From Asterionellopsis glacialis (lineage: Eukaryota > Bacillariophyta > Plagiogrammaphyceae > Rhaphoneidales > Asterionellopsidaceae): a stretch of 22,494 bases of DNA. The notes under the pieces were generated by a model. It ran no database searches and was not told where the DNA came from. It was given only the letters and a program-made list of their open reading frames with translations. Shown piece after piece: positions 19,801 to 22,494 of the stretch. Within the stretch, counting starts at the first letter, position 1. Each line of letters starts with the position of its first letter. Location of the stretch: assembly GCA_014885115.2 (NCBI GenBank), contig WKLE02002483.1, forward strand, positions 1 through 22,494. Direction: 5' to 3'. The position numbers were made by a program, and so were the translations under genes.

Positions 19801-20922
19801 ATGTCCAGTAGATCTTACCTTTGTGACCAATGTGGCAAATCCCTAGCCAGCAGAAACAATCTTGAACAACACCTTTTATTCAAGTGTCACAACAAGTTGA
19901 ACAATTCTCACACTATCGACCATAGTATAGATGGTGGTCGTGTCCTGTCTGGTGATGGGATTCCTAAAGTTTACAATGTTGAGGATCATGCTAATCATGA
20001 TTCACCCTGCAATTCAGATGAGGATAGCTCCCAGAACAATAATGCTTTTCTCTCTTCTAGTTTTTCTCCAAATTTTCACTCTGACACAAACTACAATAGC
20101 CCTGATGACTCTCCAGATTCCCAAAATCATGCTAATGAAAAGACCTTAAAACAACTGCAAGAGCTTTGTGAGGCATCATTGTCTGACTCCAGTGTTTCCA
20201 TTAGTCCTTATGAAGATGATGCTAGTATAAAGGATTCTTCTGTTTTTAACATGAATACACAGGAAGCTATTCATAATGCAATGAATTGTCAAGATCACAC
20301 TCACCCATCACTGACCAAACAATTAAATGATTTAATTATTGACAGTTATGGTATTGATAAATTACATTTTTTGGAAAGCTCAGAGGGCAATTCTCTTACC
20401 TCCAAGTATGACCTTAGTTGCATAGAAGAATGTTCTGTACATGAGAATCATTTGTCAGTACATGAACAGATGGACCATCTGGACAATCAATGTACAAACT
20501 TCCCCTCACCTATTATTGACCCATATGAAGCAAAGCTATTACATTTAATCACCAAATTTTTTGTTCCTCTCCATGCCTTTCCCAAATTTGTTAAATGGGC
20601 AGATGATTGTAAACGTTCCTCTACTTTTGACACCTCTCAGCCAACTTCTTTTCATACAGCTGTTTCAAAATTAACATCACATCATTCCATGGAACATCAT
20701 CAACCAGAAGTTACACAAGTTGCTATTGCTGGTTTGCCTCCCGTCAAAGTTTGTAAGTTCCCCTTTTTAAGAAATATCAAAAATCTCCTAAAAAAAACTG
20801 TAATCATAGCCAACTCAGTATGGACATACAATGGAACATCATCTAAATATGGTGAGATTAACACTGGATCGTGGTGGCAAGACACTGAGGAACTTCTACA
20901 CCAGAGACTCATATATCATTAA
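19801..20922 (+). CDS. Zinc-finger Plavaka-like (CACTA-related) transposase, N-terminal part
   Basis: A 373-aa frame from ATG 19801 to TAA 20920-20922. It opens with one C2H2 finger, C-x2-C-x12-H-x5-H (YLCDQCGK, about residues 7-29), then an acidic Ser/Asn/His-rich linker (about 40-230). Residues about 245-373 look structured: DPYEAKLLHLITKFFVPLHA, FPKFVKWADD, then YGEINTGSWWQDTEELL. A single N-terminal finger followed by a long linker and an E-I-x-T/S-G-x-W-W motif is the layout I associate with Plavaka-type DNA transposases common in fungi and algae; this is recognition from memory. The frame stops before the catalytic part, which continues in the same frame after the TAA (next entry). A host zinc-finger gene is less likely given that continuation. 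Confidence 0.6.
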   Translation: MSSRSYLCDQCGKSLASRNNLEQHLLFKCHNKLNNSHTIDHSIDGGRVLSGDGIPKVYNVEDHANHDSPCNSDEDSSQNNNAFLSSSFSPNFHSDTNYNSPDDSPDSQNHANEKTLKQLQELCEASLSDSSVSISPYEDDASIKDSSVFNMNTQEAIHNAMNCQDHTHPSLTKQLNDLIIDSYGIDKLHFLESSEGNSLTSKYDLSCIEECSVHENHLSVHEQMDHLDNQCTNFPSPIIDPYEAKLLHLITKFFVPLHAFPKFVKWADDCKRSSTFDTSQPTSFHTAVSKLTSHHSMEHHQPEVTQVAIAGLPPVKVCKFPFLRNIKNLLKKTVIIANSVWTYNGTSSKYGEINTGSWWQDTEELLHQRLIYH

Positions 20923-21303
20923 GTAAATCCTGATAACCATAAGCTGTGTCCCATTATTTTTTTTATTGATGGCACACATTGTGATCGGACTGGCCAATTG
21001 CAGGCAGAACCTGTACTTTTCTCCTCCTCCATAGGAAACATATCTTTGCTACAGAGAAAAAAGGCCACATCCTGGTTCTTCCAAGGCCTTTTACCCACCA
21101 AACATCTCACTCCTGTGGAAAGGAAAATGGGAAGGAAAGGAAGAGGTCTAAGGGCTTCCTCCACCTCCCAGCTCTATCACTAGTGTCTACATGTTATATT
21201 ATCTGAGCTCATAGAACTACAATCAACAAGAAGATGGAGAACACAAGTAGAATTTGTACGCGGTATATGTACCAATCCAGGAAAATTGAAAGTAGCATGC
21301 TGA
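20923..21303 (+). pseudogene. In-frame continuation of the Plavaka-like transposase, broken by stops
   Basis: Reading on in the same frame after TAA 20920 gives CPIIFFIDGTHCDRTGQLQA, then EPVLFSSSIGN and a W-F-F-Q-G-L-L-P stretch. This matches the catalytic-core layout of Plavaka-like transposases (a D-containing strand, then EPV and IGN). TAG at 21181-21183 interrupts, followed by CLHVILSELIELQ, and the frame ends at TGA 21301-21303. All three stops could come from one C-to-T change in a Gln or Arg codon (CAA, CAG, CGA), as cytosine deamination would produce. The element is therefore a relic with an almost uninterrupted alignment. Confidence 0.55.
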
Positions 21304-21841
21304 CATACCCTGCACGTGTCACACATCTATAAATGTTAGTCATGGTTGTGCTATTTTTTTAGCTATACAAGGTTCTTCAGTAGTAGTACAAATTTTTACT
21401 GAAGAACAAAAATTCTATAATAATACTACACTTAAGTGAATTCAGTAGAAAAAAACCAATATTAAGGTGTGGTGATAATATAAAAGAGGACTTTCCTTTT
21501 TAACAAATCATTCAACTATCCTGTAAATTGATATAATTTTATTCTTTAAGATGGATAGTAAATAATTAATCTTTAATTAAAAAAAGGAGTGTGATTTGAA
21601 AATGTAGCAAATTAAAGCTACAATCATGGCACAGGGATTGGTTATATCATTAATTATATGTATCAGGGGGTTATGTTTTTTTTTTTACTTGCAAAATTTG
21701 AATAATAATTCAAATTTATGCAATGCAATTCAAAAAATTCAATAGGCAGTAAGGAAATAATACAAGGGTAATATGCAGAACATGTGTTCTCAAGTGCTTT
21801 TTTGTGTTTGCCAAAAAATCATTATTTGGCAAAAGGACATC
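21304..21841. other. AT-rich stretch without a gene
   Basis: A/T-rich sequence with poly-T and poly-A tracts (for example about 21670-21690) and no convincing reading frame. Further transposase remnants may lie here, but I could not follow them. Confidence 0.45.
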
Positions 21842-22054
21842 ATGCCAAGGAAGCCAACTTGTAATGCAGTTGGTTGTACTACTGTTTTGCAAAGAACAAA
21901 AAAGGATGATGAAACAACAGCTAGAAAATCAAATGTAAGAATATCACAAAACAAGGGACAAAGGAAAGATGACCAAAATTATGATACAGGGTCAGTAAAT
22001 TTGGAAGAAGGCAACAAACGACAACCGGTGGCAAATGTCAGACATTCACCATGA
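21842..22054 (+). CDS. Small hypothetical protein, basic, with N-terminal Cys motif
   Basis: A 70-codon frame from ATG 21842 to TGA 22052, reading MPRKPTCNAVGCTTVLQR and then a Lys/Asn/Gln-rich stretch. The opening P-T-C-x3-G-C-T resembles the start of short Cys/His-repeat proteins known from diatoms (C-x4-C...G-x-C-x2-H-G-A repeats), but the later Cys and His of such a repeat are missing. The open frame starts further left, at 21773. It is either a degraded fragment or chance. Confidence 0.25.
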   Translation: MPRKPTCNAVGCTTVLQRTKKDDETTARKSNVRISQNKGQRKDDQNYDTGSVNLEEGNKRQPVANVRHSP

Positions 22055-22236
22055 CTGTAACAAAAACGGGATTTGTCATAGCCAAACAGACAACATTCAC
22101 CAAAAAGAATGAAGTTAACAACGGAATCCAAAAGATTTAAGGAAAAGGACATGGCACCAAGTACAAGTAAAAAAAACAGATAAAGAAACCAGGGATACTG
22201 TGATTAAACATGAGAAGTTGTCATTAAAAAAAATAA

Positions 22237-22448
22237 AACATCAATGATGTAGATTTAGACAAGGCAGTCAAAATGTATTGTATGGTAAGTTCAGAAAATG
22301 AAGTTAGCATACTAGCAAACTACTGGACATACCTACGTTTTGTATTGGAAGGAAAAACCAAAATAGAGGATGAATTACATGGAATTAAATGCAATATGAA
22401 AGTAGGAGAAACTATTGATAAGGTAACAGCAATGTCACGAATGATGAA

Positions 22449-22482
<34 letters not shown>

Positions 22483-22494
22483 ATATTGTGGGAG
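22237..22494 (+). CDS. Open reading frame running off the right edge, family unknown
   Basis: From just after TAA 22234-22236 the frame stays open for 86 codons to the window end. The first ATG is at 22273. The part before the AT tract looks protein-like (EVSILANYWTYLRFVLEG, then MKVGETIDKVTAMSRMMKY) and then becomes an (Ile-Tyr)n run encoded by the microsatellite. It may be an exon or element fragment; too little is present to name it. Confidence 0.25.
22449..22486. repeat. (AT)n microsatellite
   Basis: Two runs of perfect AT dinucleotide repeats, 22449-22468 and 22471-22486, separated by a TT interruption. Confidence 0.95.

Overview
The window looks like nuclear DNA of a diatom or a close stramenopile relative. 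Four things suggest this: a Ty1/copia-type pol fragment, short GT-AG introns, a secretory leader followed by an AAF-L-S-P sequence like the diatom plastid-targeting (ASAFAP) motif, and TKL-like kinases with an F-R-D catalytic loop followed by PDNVGFD. No identity was confirmed by database search. No tRNA, rRNA or CRISPR array was seen.

Left third (1-8087). The window opens inside the 3' part of a copia pol gene (RT end, connection, RNase H, stop at 1196). Only 242 bp later starts a three-exon gene (1439-3340) that joins a histidine phosphatase to a C-terminal GNAT acetyltransferase-like domain. Convergent to it is a two-domain glyoxalase/VOC protein on the minus strand (3555-4730). A 2-kb intergenic stretch with two imperfect tandem duplications follows. 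Then comes a minus-strand protein kinase (6759-8087).

Middle (8088-14430). A 3.3-kb intergenic region separates that kinase from a divergent paralogous kinase (11354-12811). It is dense in two short motifs, TAGGTCCTA and CAGGTAC/GTACCTG. After the second kinase lies a stretch with no clear gene. It holds a possible decayed minus-strand coding remnant and a small cluster of CRE, G-box and CCAAT-like sites near 14.1-14.3 kb.

Right third (about 14430-22494). Base composition changes abruptly. My hand count gives only about 25 CpG in about 8 kb, against about 53 in the 1.2-kb copia fragment. This block holds decayed mobile-element coding sequence: a frameshifted RNase H-type retroelement relic (about 17.45-19.28 kb), a zinc-finger Plavaka-like transposase relic broken by in-frame stops (19801-21303), a small Cys-containing reading frame (21842-22054), and a frame that runs off the right edge through an (AT)n tract. 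The likely reading is an old, formerly CpG-methylated transposon graveyard beside a gene-bearing, CpG-normal segment.

The four host genes are not an operon and show no obvious shared pathway. The kinase pair is the only evident functional unit, a divergent duplication.
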